A DNA stretch of 64,000 nt from CAVRUD01 sp963849635. GTDB taxonomy: Bacteria > Chloroflexota > Chloroflexia > Thermomicrobiales > UBA6265. Positions 18,883-26,735 of the stretch are shown here, piece after piece. The notes under the pieces are model-generated. The model searched no databases. It was not told the origin of the DNA and was given only the letters and a program-made list of their open reading frames with translations. Numbering within the stretch: position 1 is the first letter of the stretch; every line of letters starts with the position of its first letter. Where the stretch lies: NCBI GenBank assembly GCA_963849635.1, contig CAWKIA010000045.1:1-64000 (forward strand), given 5' to 3'. A program made the position numbers and the translations under genes.

Positions 18883-20469
18883 ATGCGACAGCGCGCGCCC
18901 GGAGTGCGCATTCGGATCGCCATAGCGGCGCTTGTCATTCTTGGAGGAAGCCTCCCGGCGTTGGGTTTCGTGGGCGCAGCCCAGGAGGATGACGCCGCGG
19001 TCGCCGTTGTCGCGACTGATCTGGCGAACCCGCGTGGCTTTACGTGGGATGACGACGACGAGCTGCTGGTCGCCTTGGCCGGAACCGGCGGCGATGATCC
19101 GGCCCAGGGTCAGGTCCAACCTCCTCCGAGTGGCCCGTGGACCGGTGGACTGACCGCGGGGCTTGTCCAGGTCGACAATGACTGCTCGGCGACCTCAGTG
19201 ATCGAGGGATTGCCCTCCGCCGTTGACGCTACTGGCTCCGTGATCGGCGCGGCCGACGTCGCCAGCTTTGGCGGCACTACCTACGTTCTCGTCACCGGCG
19301 GAGGCGAAGGACACGGTAATCAGGGCGTGGCCAATGGCATCTACGCCGTGACGGCCGATGGCGGCTCCGAACTCTTCGTCGATCTCAGTGCCTGGTTCGC
19401 GGCTTATTCAGTTGAGAATGTGCGGGAGACCAACTTCGATCCCGAAGGCAGCTTCTACAACCTCGTCGTCGGCGAGGATGATCGCCTCTGGGTTTCGGAG
19501 AGCAATAGCGCTCAGGTATTGGCCATATCGCCGTCTGGCGAGATCGAGCGCGTTGCCGATCTCTCGGCCGAGAACGTGGTCCCGACCGGGCTCGCACCCG
19601 CCCCGGACGGCGGCGTCTACGTCGCGTATCTCTCCAGCGTTCCGTATACCGATGGAACCGCCAAAGTCGTCCAGGTTTCACCGGACGGCGATGTCTCCGA
19701 TGTCTGGACCGACTTGACAATGGTGACGTCAGTTGCCGTTGGTGAAGATGGCGCCTTGTATGCGGCGGAAATGTCCACAGAGAATACAGCCGATCCGCCC
19801 TACGTCCGCCCGAACTCGGGCCGCGTCGTCCGCCAGAGCGGCCCAGACTCAAGCGAAGAGATCGCGGTTGGCCTTCCCTATCCCGTTTCGATCGACTTTG
19901 GCCCGGACGACGCTCTCTACGTCTCCTTCCCCGGGTTGGCCGGGGAGACCACCGGTGGGATCATCCGGATCCAGCCCGATGGCGATGTGATCGACCTGGG
20001 TACGACCGGGGTCCTGCTCGCGATCTGTGGCGACGTCCAGCTCGGTTCCGATGCGACCGAGGAAGTAGATGAGCCGACCGAGGAGGCGGAGGATCCGACT
20101 GAAGAAGCCGTGGAAGATGGCACAGAGCAGGCTGAAGAGCGGATCGAGAACGACGGATTCGTCGATCCCCTCCCGGAGCAGGTCGCCGGTGTACCCGATG
20201 AGTTCGGGAATGTCCGCATCGACATCGTCGACTTCGCCTTTGAGCCCGCGATGGTCGAGGTGCCCCTCGGAGCCACGGTGACGTGGGTCAATGTTGGCCC
20301 AACCGATCACACCACCGTGGCGTTTGGCGTCGACGGTAAGAAGGTGTTCGACTCCAACATCATGCACGAGGGCGATGTCTTCAGCCTGGAGCCGACTCAG
20401 GCCGGGCGGTACGAGTACATCTGCGGGTTGCACCCCTCGATGATGGCCGTTCTCATCGTCACCGAGTAG
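18883..20469 (+). CDS. secreted ScyD/ScyE-type beta-propeller protein with C-terminal cupredoxin domain
   Basis: Exported 528-residue protein. Signal peptide 1-33. Residues ~40-375 form a propeller of the ScyD/ScyE or NHL type: VATDLANPRGFTWDDDDELL, RETNFDPEGSFYNLVVGEDD, PVSIDFGPDDALYVSFPG. A strongly acidic linker (EEVDEPTEEAEDPTEEAVED) leads to a ~90-residue cupredoxin: IDIVDFAFEPAMVEVPLGAT, WVNVGPTDHTTVAF (His ligand) and YICGLHPSMMAV (Cys, His and Met ligands in C-x2-H-x2-M). That is a complete type 1 copper site. Start ATG 18883 follows GGGAGCCAAGAAC. The domain pair suggests an extracellular copper redox or binding protein; substrate unknown. Same architecture, different propeller, as the gene at 22138. 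Confidence 0.82.
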   Translation: MRQRAPGVRIRIAIAALVILGGSLPALGFVGAAQEDDAAVAVVATDLANPRGFTWDDDDELLVALAGTGGDDPAQGQVQPPPSGPWTGGLTAGLVQVDNDCSATSVIEGLPSAVDATGSVIGAADVASFGGTTYVLVTGGGEGHGNQGVANGIYAVTADGGSELFVDLSAWFAAYSVENVRETNFDPEGSFYNLVVGEDDRLWVSESNSAQVLAISPSGEIERVADLSAENVVPTGLAPAPDGGVYVAYLSSVPYTDGTAKVVQVSPDGDVSDVWTDLTMVTSVAVGEDGALYAAEMSTENTADPPYVRPNSGRVVRQSGPDSSEEIAVGLPYPVSIDFGPDDALYVSFPGLAGETTGGIIRIQPDGDVIDLGTTGVLLAICGDVQLGSDATEEVDEPTEEAEDPTEEAVEDGTEQAEERIENDGFVDPLPEQVAGVPDEFGNVRIDIVDFAFEPAMVEVPLGATVTWVNVGPTDHTTVAFGVDGKKVFDSNIMHEGDVFSLEPTQAGRYEYICGLHPSMMAVLIVTE

Positions 20470-20499
20470 TTAGGATCGACAACCCGGGAAGGCGTGCGA

Positions 20500-20531
20500 G
20501 AATCGCGCGGTCAAACTCGACCGCGCGATTC
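20500..20531 (+). terminator. stem-loop between propeller-cupredoxin gene and pepA
   Basis: Perfect 13-base arms (GAATCGCGCGGTC and complement) with a 6-base loop, 30 bp after the stop at 20469 and 12 bp before the pepA ribosome-binding site. The following sequence (TTCGCG) is not T-rich, so termination would be partial. Confidence 0.6.
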
Positions 20532-20559
20532 TTCGCGTTCACGAAGGAGTATCCGTCTC

Positions 20560-22059
20560 GTGCAGATCGACGTTCAGTCCGGTGACCCTACCGCCGTTGC
20601 CGCCGATGCCTTGATTCTTCCGGTCTTCAGTTCAAGCGGCGACGCGGGTCCTGATCTCGGCTCCGCCTCGTCGGTCGACGCCGCCCTGGGCGGCGAATTG
20701 GCTCGGCTGGCCAAAGAGGCTCGGTTTACCGGCGGACAGGGGCGCGTCTTCGCTCTCGCCACCCTCGGTGCTGTGCCGGCCCGACGGATCATTCTCGCCG
20801 GGCTCGGCGCCCGCGACGGGCTCTCGCCTGAAGCAATCCGGCAGGCGTGGGGCGCCGCCGCGACCGCCGCGCGCGACGCGGGGGCGACGAAGGTCATTTC
20901 TACCCTGCCACCCTCCGGCGACGGTGTCGACTCCATCGAAGCTCTCTCGGCGGCCGTTGAGGGGGCCAAACTGGCGACGTACCGGTTCACCAAGTACTTC
21001 GGTGCTGGCCGCGAGTCGTCCGATTCAACCGCGATCGAATCGCTCACCTTCGTCGGCGAAGGCGCCGATGCCACCGCCGTGGCTCGCGGCGTGGCGATTG
21101 CCGGAGCAGTCTCGCTCGCTCGGGATCTCGTCTCTGAGCCTGCCAGCGTGCTGAACCCAGAAGAGATGGCAAGTCGGGCGCAGGCGGTTGCCGCCGAGCA
21201 TGGCCTGGAGATCACTGTCCTGGGGCCGGAGGAGTTGGCCGAGATGGGTGCCGGGGCGATCACGGCTGTCGGCAAGGGTAGTTCCAGCGGCCCGCGCCTG
21301 ATCCACCTCGTATACAGGCCGGAGGGAGGAGCCGCGAGCGACCGCCAGGTCGGCCTCGTCGGCAAGTGCATCACCTTCGACACAGGAGGGTACTCAATCA
21401 AGACCTACGAAGGCATGCTCCAGATGAAGACCGACATGGCCGGCGGCGCCGCGGTGCTGGGGACCATGTCCGCTCTGCGGGCGCTCGGTGTGCGCGAGAC
21501 GGTCCACGGCGTGATCTGTGCGGCGGAGAACATGATCTCTGGGGAGGCATTCCGGCCGGGCGACATCCTGACTGCCCTGAATGGCGTGACGATCGAGGTC
21601 CTCTCGACCGACGCGGAGGGCCGCCTCGTTCTCGCCGACGGCCTGGTCTACACCGCCCGCCAGGGGGCGACCGAGCTCATCGACCTCGCCACCCTGACGG
21701 GAGCTGCCGTCGTCGCCCTGGGCGACTCAACCACGGCGATCTTCGCCAGCGACGACGACCTCGCCGACCGGATCCTGGACGCTTCAGAGGTGGCGGGCGA
21801 GCACACCTGGCGCTTGCCGCTAACTCCCGCCCTGAACGAGAAGATCCGGGGCGATGTCGGCGACATCAAGAATACCGGTGGCCGCGCCGGAGGGGCGATC
21901 ACCGCGGCGCTCTTCCTGGAGCGATTCCGTGAGGGCCTGCCATGGGCCCACATGGATATCGCCGGCTCGGCCCGCGCCGAGCGATCGACGGCATATACGC
22001 CAAAGGGCGCCTCCGGGACTGGCGTGCGCACGCTGTTGGCCTACCTCGACCGGGCCTAA
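20560..22059 (+). CDS. pepA: leucyl aminopeptidase, M17 family
   Basis: Cytosolic two-metal aminopeptidase releasing N-terminal residues from peptides, normally a hexamer. The N-terminal macro-like domain is about residues 1-170. The catalytic domain shows metal ligands and the catalytic Lys: VGKCITFDTGGYSIKTYEGM, MKTDMAGGAAVLGTM, and the family signature STDAEGRLVLADGL. Further family sequence: DLATLTGAAVVALG and GDVGDIKNTGGRAGGAITAA. Complete at 499 residues. Start GTG 20560 follows GAAGGAG ten bases upstream. It probably has its own transcription unit, bounded by hairpins on both sides. Confidence 0.92.
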   Translation: MQIDVQSGDPTAVAADALILPVFSSSGDAGPDLGSASSVDAALGGELARLAKEARFTGGQGRVFALATLGAVPARRIILAGLGARDGLSPEAIRQAWGAAATAARDAGATKVISTLPPSGDGVDSIEALSAAVEGAKLATYRFTKYFGAGRESSDSTAIESLTFVGEGADATAVARGVAIAGAVSLARDLVSEPASVLNPEEMASRAQAVAAEHGLEITVLGPEELAEMGAGAITAVGKGSSSGPRLIHLVYRPEGGAASDRQVGLVGKCITFDTGGYSIKTYEGMLQMKTDMAGGAAVLGTMSALRALGVRETVHGVICAAENMISGEAFRPGDILTALNGVTIEVLSTDAEGRLVLADGLVYTARQGATELIDLATLTGAAVVALGDSTTAIFASDDDLADRILDASEVAGEHTWRLPLTPALNEKIRGDVGDIKNTGGRAGGAITAALFLERFREGLPWAHMDIAGSARAERSTAYTPKGASGTGVRTLLAYLDRA

Positions 22060-22073
22060 CAAGCCAACAGGCG

Positions 22074-22127
22074 TCTGCAAAGAAGCGAGGCCGGGACACG
22101 CGTGTCCCGGCCTCGCTTCTTTGCAGA
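22074..22127. terminator. 54-bp perfect palindrome, bidirectional terminator
   Basis: A gap-free palindrome centred at 22100/22101 (arms of 27 bases beginning TCTGCAAAGAAGCGAGG) between the convergent pepA and phytase-like genes. It is long for a terminator and has no unpaired loop beyond what steric constraints force. The flanks are not T-rich, but the location argues for a two-way stop. Confidence 0.75.
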
Positions 22128-22137
22128 CTCAGCGTTG

Positions 22138-23796
22138 CTACCGGACTAGCACAGTTCCGTACATTTCCAGGTGAAGGTCGCAGCCGTACCGGTAGACGCC
22201 AGGGGTGTCAAAAGTTTCCGTGAAGACCGCGCCCCGGCGCATGATGCCGGAGTCGAATTGGTCGTCGACCGCCGAAACGGTATGGGTCACGCCGTCGCGG
22301 TTGACCCAGCGCACCCCTGTCCCGGCGGCAATTTCGACGGCTCGCGGCGCGTAGCGATCGTTGATGATCTCAACCGCCACACGGTCGGGAGCGGCCGCCA
22401 CAGGGGTCGCGGCGGGGCTGGCTTCCGGGGTCGCCGCGGGCGTTCCCGCCTGGTTCGTGTTCCCCGAGATGGAGGGGGTCTGAACGACCAGGATCTGGCT
22501 GGTTTTGCCTTCACCAAGATGACGCCCGTCCGCATCGAAGTCGCCGATGTCGAAATCGTTGTCGTTTGCGACCGCGACGGTCGTGTCGTCGATGACGGCC
22601 ACTCCCTCGATCTTGCCGGGCATGCCCTCGACGGTGGAGAGATCGATGAGCAGGGACTTCGGCAGCGGCACGATCCGCGAGGTCAGCAAATTGTCGGTCG
22701 CCTCCAGGGATGGGGCGCTCGCCGGATCGTCCGAGAGCCCGCCGAGGATGTTTGTCGCCGTGGAGAGATCGACGGTAAAGAGCTTCGCTACCGCGTCGGT
22801 GCGCTCAAGAACGAGGAGGGTATCGGCGTCGATGGCGACGAGCCCAGAGAGCTTCATCGCGTCGCGGACCACCTCTGGATCGGGATCGAAGTCCGTCGCC
22901 TCTTCGAACTGGTAGACATACTCGGCGGTGGGCTCACCGCTGGACGCGGACACCGCCAGGATCCGAGTGTTGAGCGAGTTTTCTCCGGTATCTTTATCCG
23001 GAACGGATAGTGGGCTTTGCAATGCCAGGACGAGGGTCGTCCCGTCCGGCGAGAGCGCCAGACCTTCAAAGCCTCGATGTCCCTTGCGATTGGCGAAAAT
23101 GCCGGGGAGAGTATCGGAGACCGGGTAGTCGGCGCCAGCGAGGTCAACGCCCTCCGGTAAATACCGTTGGATGACCACTCCGTTTCCGTCGACGTGGAGC
23201 AAGGAAGGTGAGTACTCGTCGACGAGCCAGAAGGTTCCGTCGGCCGCTCGGACCAGACCTTCAGTGTCCAGACCGCTCGGGTTGTACGGCAGTTCCTCCG
23301 TGGCGGAGTAGTCGTACGGCTTCTCATCCGGACCGTCCAGATTGGAAAGTCCGGTTACAGGAGCACCGGACTGGCCGAGGATGGGTAGTGCTTCCAGGAT
23401 CTCGATCTCACCAGCGGCGGTGCTGACATGGAGGATCAGCGGCGAAAAGTCAGGAACCGGGAAGGTGCGCCGGTTGGCGCCATCGACTTCGATCTGGCCA
23501 TTCGGACCTCGATCGGTCACCATCCAATACTCGCCCGCCGGATCTTCGGGCGCGCGCCACAGATCGCTGCCGATTCCCCCTAGGAGCATGCCGCGGTCAT
23601 CGGCAATGGGATGTTCGGGAAGCGCGTCACTCTGAAGTTGGGCCAAGGGAAATTCAGGAAGCGTGAAGGTGTCCAGAACGGCACCCGCCTCCTGAACCGC
23701 CAGACCACGGGAACTGGTGCCAAGCCCCAACACCAGTGCAATAGTGAACAGCCCAATCGTCCGAAGTGCACGCCTCTGTATGAGCACGATCGGCAT
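22138..23796 (-). CDS. secreted phytase-like esterase-domain protein with C-terminal cupredoxin
   Basis: A 552-residue exported protein. After a signal peptide (to about residue 34) comes the esterase-like/phytase-like propeller domain: LGGIGSDLWRAPEDPAGEYW, TDRGPNGQIEVDG, GLDTEGLVRAADGTFWLVDE, and GHRGFEGLALSPDGTTLVLA. A Pro/Ala linker (PAATPEASPAATPVAAAP) precedes a cupredoxin domain: INDYAP-like start (INDRYAPRAVEI), RWVNRDGVTHTVSA (His) and YRYGCDLHLEMYG (Cys, His, Met). The copper site appears intact. ATG 23796 is preceded almost directly by GAAAGG; a GTG at 23787 would have better spacing and may be the true start. Catalytic activity on phosphate esters is not assured for this family. 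Confidence 0.82.
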   Translation of the reverse strand: MPIVLIQRRALRTIGLFTIALVLGLGTSSRGLAVQEAGAVLDTFTLPEFPLAQLQSDALPEHPIADDRGMLLGGIGSDLWRAPEDPAGEYWMVTDRGPNGQIEVDGANRRTFPVPDFSPLILHVSTAAGEIEILEALPILGQSGAPVTGLSNLDGPDEKPYDYSATEELPYNPSGLDTEGLVRAADGTFWLVDEYSPSLLHVDGNGVVIQRYLPEGVDLAGADYPVSDTLPGIFANRKGHRGFEGLALSPDGTTLVLALQSPLSVPDKDTGENSLNTRILAVSASSGEPTAEYVYQFEEATDFDPDPEVVRDAMKLSGLVAIDADTLLVLERTDAVAKLFTVDLSTATNILGGLSDDPASAPSLEATDNLLTSRIVPLPKSLLIDLSTVEGMPGKIEGVAVIDDTTVAVANDNDFDIGDFDADGRHLGEGKTSQILVVQTPSISGNTNQAGTPAATPEASPAATPVAAAPDRVAVEIINDRYAPRAVEIAAGTGVRWVNRDGVTHTVSAVDDQFDSGIMRRGAVFTETFDTPGVYRYGCDLHLEMYGTVLVR

Positions 23797-23899
23797 CCTT
23801 TCGTCGAGAAGCCGCCCACGCCGATGTCCGGCAATCCTGGTTGTGGCGGCGTACCGAGAAAGGCTGCCGAATCCCTTCGATCAGGTGGTTAACGAGCGA

Positions 23900-24669
23900 T
23901 TAGTTGTCCGAAGCGGTAAGGGCGGCCCGGATCTCGGCGGCGAGCGCGGCGCCGGCAGGTAACATCGGGATCTCCTGCCGGCGGGGCCGGGGGATATCGA
24001 TCGCGATCGAGCGCACGATCCGGCCCGGTCGAGACGACATAATGTGAACATGTCGCCAAGGGTGATCGCTTCCTCGATCGCATGGGTAACGAAGATCATG
24101 GTCCGGCGGCGCTCTTCCCACAGATCGAGAAAGAGGGCGGCGACATCAGCCCGGGTGAGCGCGTCCAGTGACGCAAAGGGCTCGTCCATGAGCAGGATGC
24201 TGGGATCCTGGCTAAGGGCGCGGGCAAGTGCGACACGGGCCTGCATGCCGCCGGAGAGCTCGGCTGGGTAGGCATCGCCAAATCCGGCGAGGCCAACTCG
24301 GTTCAGCAGGGCATCCGCCTGCCGCACTGCCGCAGCCGATGGCGAACGCCGGACTGCCGCCGGGAGGGCGACGTTCGCCCGCGCAGTCCGCCACGGTAGC
24401 AGTACAGGGCGTTGAAAGACCAGACCGATATCAGGACGAGGTCCAGTTACGCACGTGCCGTCGATAAAGATCTGCCCGGATGTCGGTTGCTCCAGACCGG
24501 CCGCCAGACGGAGCAACGTGCTCTTGCCACAGCCGCTGGGGCCGATTAGGACGGCGACCTGGCCGCTTTCAACCCGCAGATCGATGCCGGAGACGGCGAG
24601 CGTCTCCGCCCCGCGGACGCCCCGGAATCGCTTTGATACCGATTGAAACTCGATCGCTGGTGGCGTCAT
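23900..24669 (-). CDS. orphan ABC transporter ATPase, SsuB/TauB/ThiZ type (one frameshift)
   Basis: ATP-binding subunit of the nitrate/sulfonate/taurine/thiamine-precursor class. Walker A GPSGCGKSTLLRL, Q-loop VFQRPVLLPWRTARANV, signature LSGGMQARVALARAL, Walker B ILLMDEPFASLDALTR, H-loop FVTHAIEEAITLGD. At about 24047 one base is missing; the next frame continues HIMSSRPGRIVRSIAIDIPR to TAA at 23900, giving 256 residues, normal for the class. No cognate permease or binding protein lies next to it. The neighbours are a phytase-like gene and, divergently, an MFS transporter. It could serve a transporter elsewhere in the genome. Confidence 0.85.
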
Positions 24670-24835
24670 CCGGCAGATGATAGGTGAGGACCGATTCTCG
24701 GTGTGGATCGATCGAGCGCGGATCTACCCGATGCCTGCACTCCGGACGCCGGATATACTGCGGCGCGGCTCGAAAGACGGTCTCGTGCAGGGCAATACGT
24801 GGGTCGTCGCCAGTCGGTAGGGGCAAGGAGGGGAA

Positions 24836-26098
24836 GTGGTCGGTAACGCCCAGGCGCAGCGTGCGCGGCTGGCGGTAGGCTCTGCTCAAGGTGCGCTAGG
24901 GACGCCACTGGGACGCGGGTTCGCGTTGGTGACGATCGCGGCAGCGGCTACGGGGTTCGCCATGGCGGCCCAGCAGAACATCGTCTCCAACTACTTCGAG
25001 CACGAACTGGGCCTCAAGGGTCCACAGTTCGGCTATATCACCGCCATCCGCGAGATCCCCGGCTTCCTCCTGATCTTCCTGACCGCATTGTTCTACCGGC
25101 TGTCGCTCCCGAAGCTGACCGCCGGTGCGCTGGTCCTCCTTGCCATCGGTTACGCCTTTTTCGGCGTCTCAACTAGTTTCTGGACGGTCGCGCCCTGGGT
25201 CGTGATCAGCTCGATGGGTTACCACACCTGGCTCCAGACCCAGCCTGCCCTGACGATGAGCCTGACAACCGAGGGGCGTTCCGGCCATCTCCTTGGCCGA
25301 GTTGCCGCTATCGGCCAGGGCGGAGCGCTCGCCGCAATGGCCGTCGTCCTGATCACGTTCCATTACGACTGGCTCGGCTATCGCCAGATGTTCGTGATCT
25401 GCGGGGCGCTCGCTCTGGTCGCCGGCATCGCCATTTACCGGTTTCCTCACTTTCATGACGGCAAGGTGCAGGCCGCTGCAGCAAAGCGCGATCCGATCGT
25501 TCTGCGCCGTGACTACAAGCTGTATTACCTGCTCAGCGTGCTCGACGGCGGCCGTCAGCAGATCTTCTTCTCATTCGGTCTGTGGGTGCTGGTTGACCAC
25601 TTCGATCTGGATGTGCCGGCGATTTCAACGGTCCTGATCGCGGTGTCGGCACTTAGCGTGTTTGCCGGTTCCTGGATCGGGCGCCAACTCGACCGCCACG
25701 GCGAGCGCCAGATGCTGGCGATCGTCAATGTCGCCTACATCGTGGCGCTTCTCGGATATGCCTTGATCGACAACGTGGCCGTCGCCCTGGGCTGTTACGT
25801 GATCTACTCCTTCATTTTCCCGTTCTCGGCGATGGGCGCCACGACCTATCTGCGCAAGATCGCCCCGGCGGCCGACCTTGCGCCCTCGCTGGCGATGGGG
25901 TTGACGATGCAGCACGCCGCCGCGGTCGCGGTGCCGATCGCGACCGGGTTTGTCCTCAATTTCGTCGGTTACCAGATTCCATTCATGGTAGCCGCTGGAT
26001 TCGCGGGGCTGACCTTCTTTGTCACCCGTCGCCTCGATCCCGCCAACCAAAAATCCGCCCGCCGCCTCCACGAAGAAGCGGCCCTAGCGATCCGGTAA
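24836..26098 (+). CDS. MFS transporter
   Basis: Integral membrane transporter of the major facilitator superfamily, 420 residues with about 12 hydrophobic segments (for example LLIFLTALFYRLSLPKLTAG, LGCYVIYSFIFPFSAMGATT, PFMVAAGFAGLTFFVTRRL). The inter-helix signature GSWIGRQLDRHGERQMLAI matches the G-x3-D-R-x-G-R type loop. Start GTG 24836 follows AAGGAGGGGAA. Substrate not predictable. Transcribed away from the ABC ATPase. Confidence 0.85.
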   Translation: MVGNAQAQRARLAVGSAQGALGTPLGRGFALVTIAAAATGFAMAAQQNIVSNYFEHELGLKGPQFGYITAIREIPGFLLIFLTALFYRLSLPKLTAGALVLLAIGYAFFGVSTSFWTVAPWVVISSMGYHTWLQTQPALTMSLTTEGRSGHLLGRVAAIGQGGALAAMAVVLITFHYDWLGYRQMFVICGALALVAGIAIYRFPHFHDGKVQAAAAKRDPIVLRRDYKLYYLLSVLDGGRQQIFFSFGLWVLVDHFDLDVPAISTVLIAVSALSVFAGSWIGRQLDRHGERQMLAIVNVAYIVALLGYALIDNVAVALGCYVIYSFIFPFSAMGATTYLRKIAPAADLAPSLAMGLTMQHAAAVAVPIATGFVLNFVGYQIPFMVAAGFAGLTFFVTRRLDPANQKSARRLHEEAALAIR

Positions 26099-26134
26099 AT
26101 GTCGTTTCGCTGGGGTCGGGAGCGGCGCTGATCC

Positions 26135-26401
26135 TCAGCGCCGGAAAGTGACGGTTCCGAGGATGGGGTCGAGAGAATCCACTTCCCACCCGGCGGCGAT
26201 CCAGCCGTATCGGGCCTGTGTGTGCGAGCTGGTGGGGGAGTGATCGTTGTACCACCACGTGCGAAACCCCCGGTGCCCTGGTTTGGACGAAGGCGGCAGA
26301 GAGTAGCCGACAACTCGCTCGACATCAGCGAAGCTCATCGAATACCGCGTCCCCGATTGCTGCTGCAGGTGCTTAGCGAGCGCATCATACCGACTGGTCA
26401 T
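26135..26401 (-). CDS. small conserved hypothetical protein (DUF7662-like)
   Basis: An 88-residue soluble protein: MTSRYDALAKHLQQQSG, FADVERVVGYSLPPS, then a W-rich patch (RTWWYND), and a C-terminal AAGWEVDSLDPILGTVTF. This order resembles a small family found as single-domain proteins in many bacteria (DUF7662 by recollection); function unknown. Start ATG 26401 is preceded by GGGAGGGAGGAT, stronger than the ATG 16 codons upstream. Convergent with the MFS gene. Confidence 0.65.
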   Translation of the reverse strand: MTSRYDALAKHLQQQSGTRYSMSFADVERVVGYSLPPSSKPGHRGFRTWWYNDHSPTSSHTQARYGWIAAGWEVDSLDPILGTVTFRR

Positions 26402-26528
26402 ATCCTCCCTCCCGTGCGCCTCGGTAGCCGACTTCGGCGCCTCGTCCATTGAAGGCCCATGGCCGTCGCCTGCGCACTTTTGCTACGGACTATCCCCCCA
26501 ATATGCTCGCAGCCCCGGCGCCCACCCA

Positions 26529-26674
26529 GTCATCCCGAGCTTGTCGAGGGATCTAGAGGGGGATGGCGTTCCGATGTTGCCGCCATCTCCGGGAGCGCGA
26601 TGCCGTTTTCTCGGAGGCCGGGGCAATCGCGGCGCGCCGTGCTGTTCGAGATCCCTCGACAAGCTCGGGATGAC
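26529..26674. repeat. 146-bp palindromic element, copy 2
   Basis: Arms begin GTCATCCCGAGCTTGTCGAG and end with the complement at 26674. The interior shares TTCTCGGAGGCCGG and neighbouring bases with copy 3 at 63580. Occupies most of the 334-bp gap between two minus-strand genes; nothing else seen in 26402-26735. Confidence 0.9.
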
Positions 26675-26735
26675 AGCGTGGGTCGGAGCGGCGTCTCACC
26701 CTGATGCAATCGTACAGATGGTCCTGCACGGGGTA

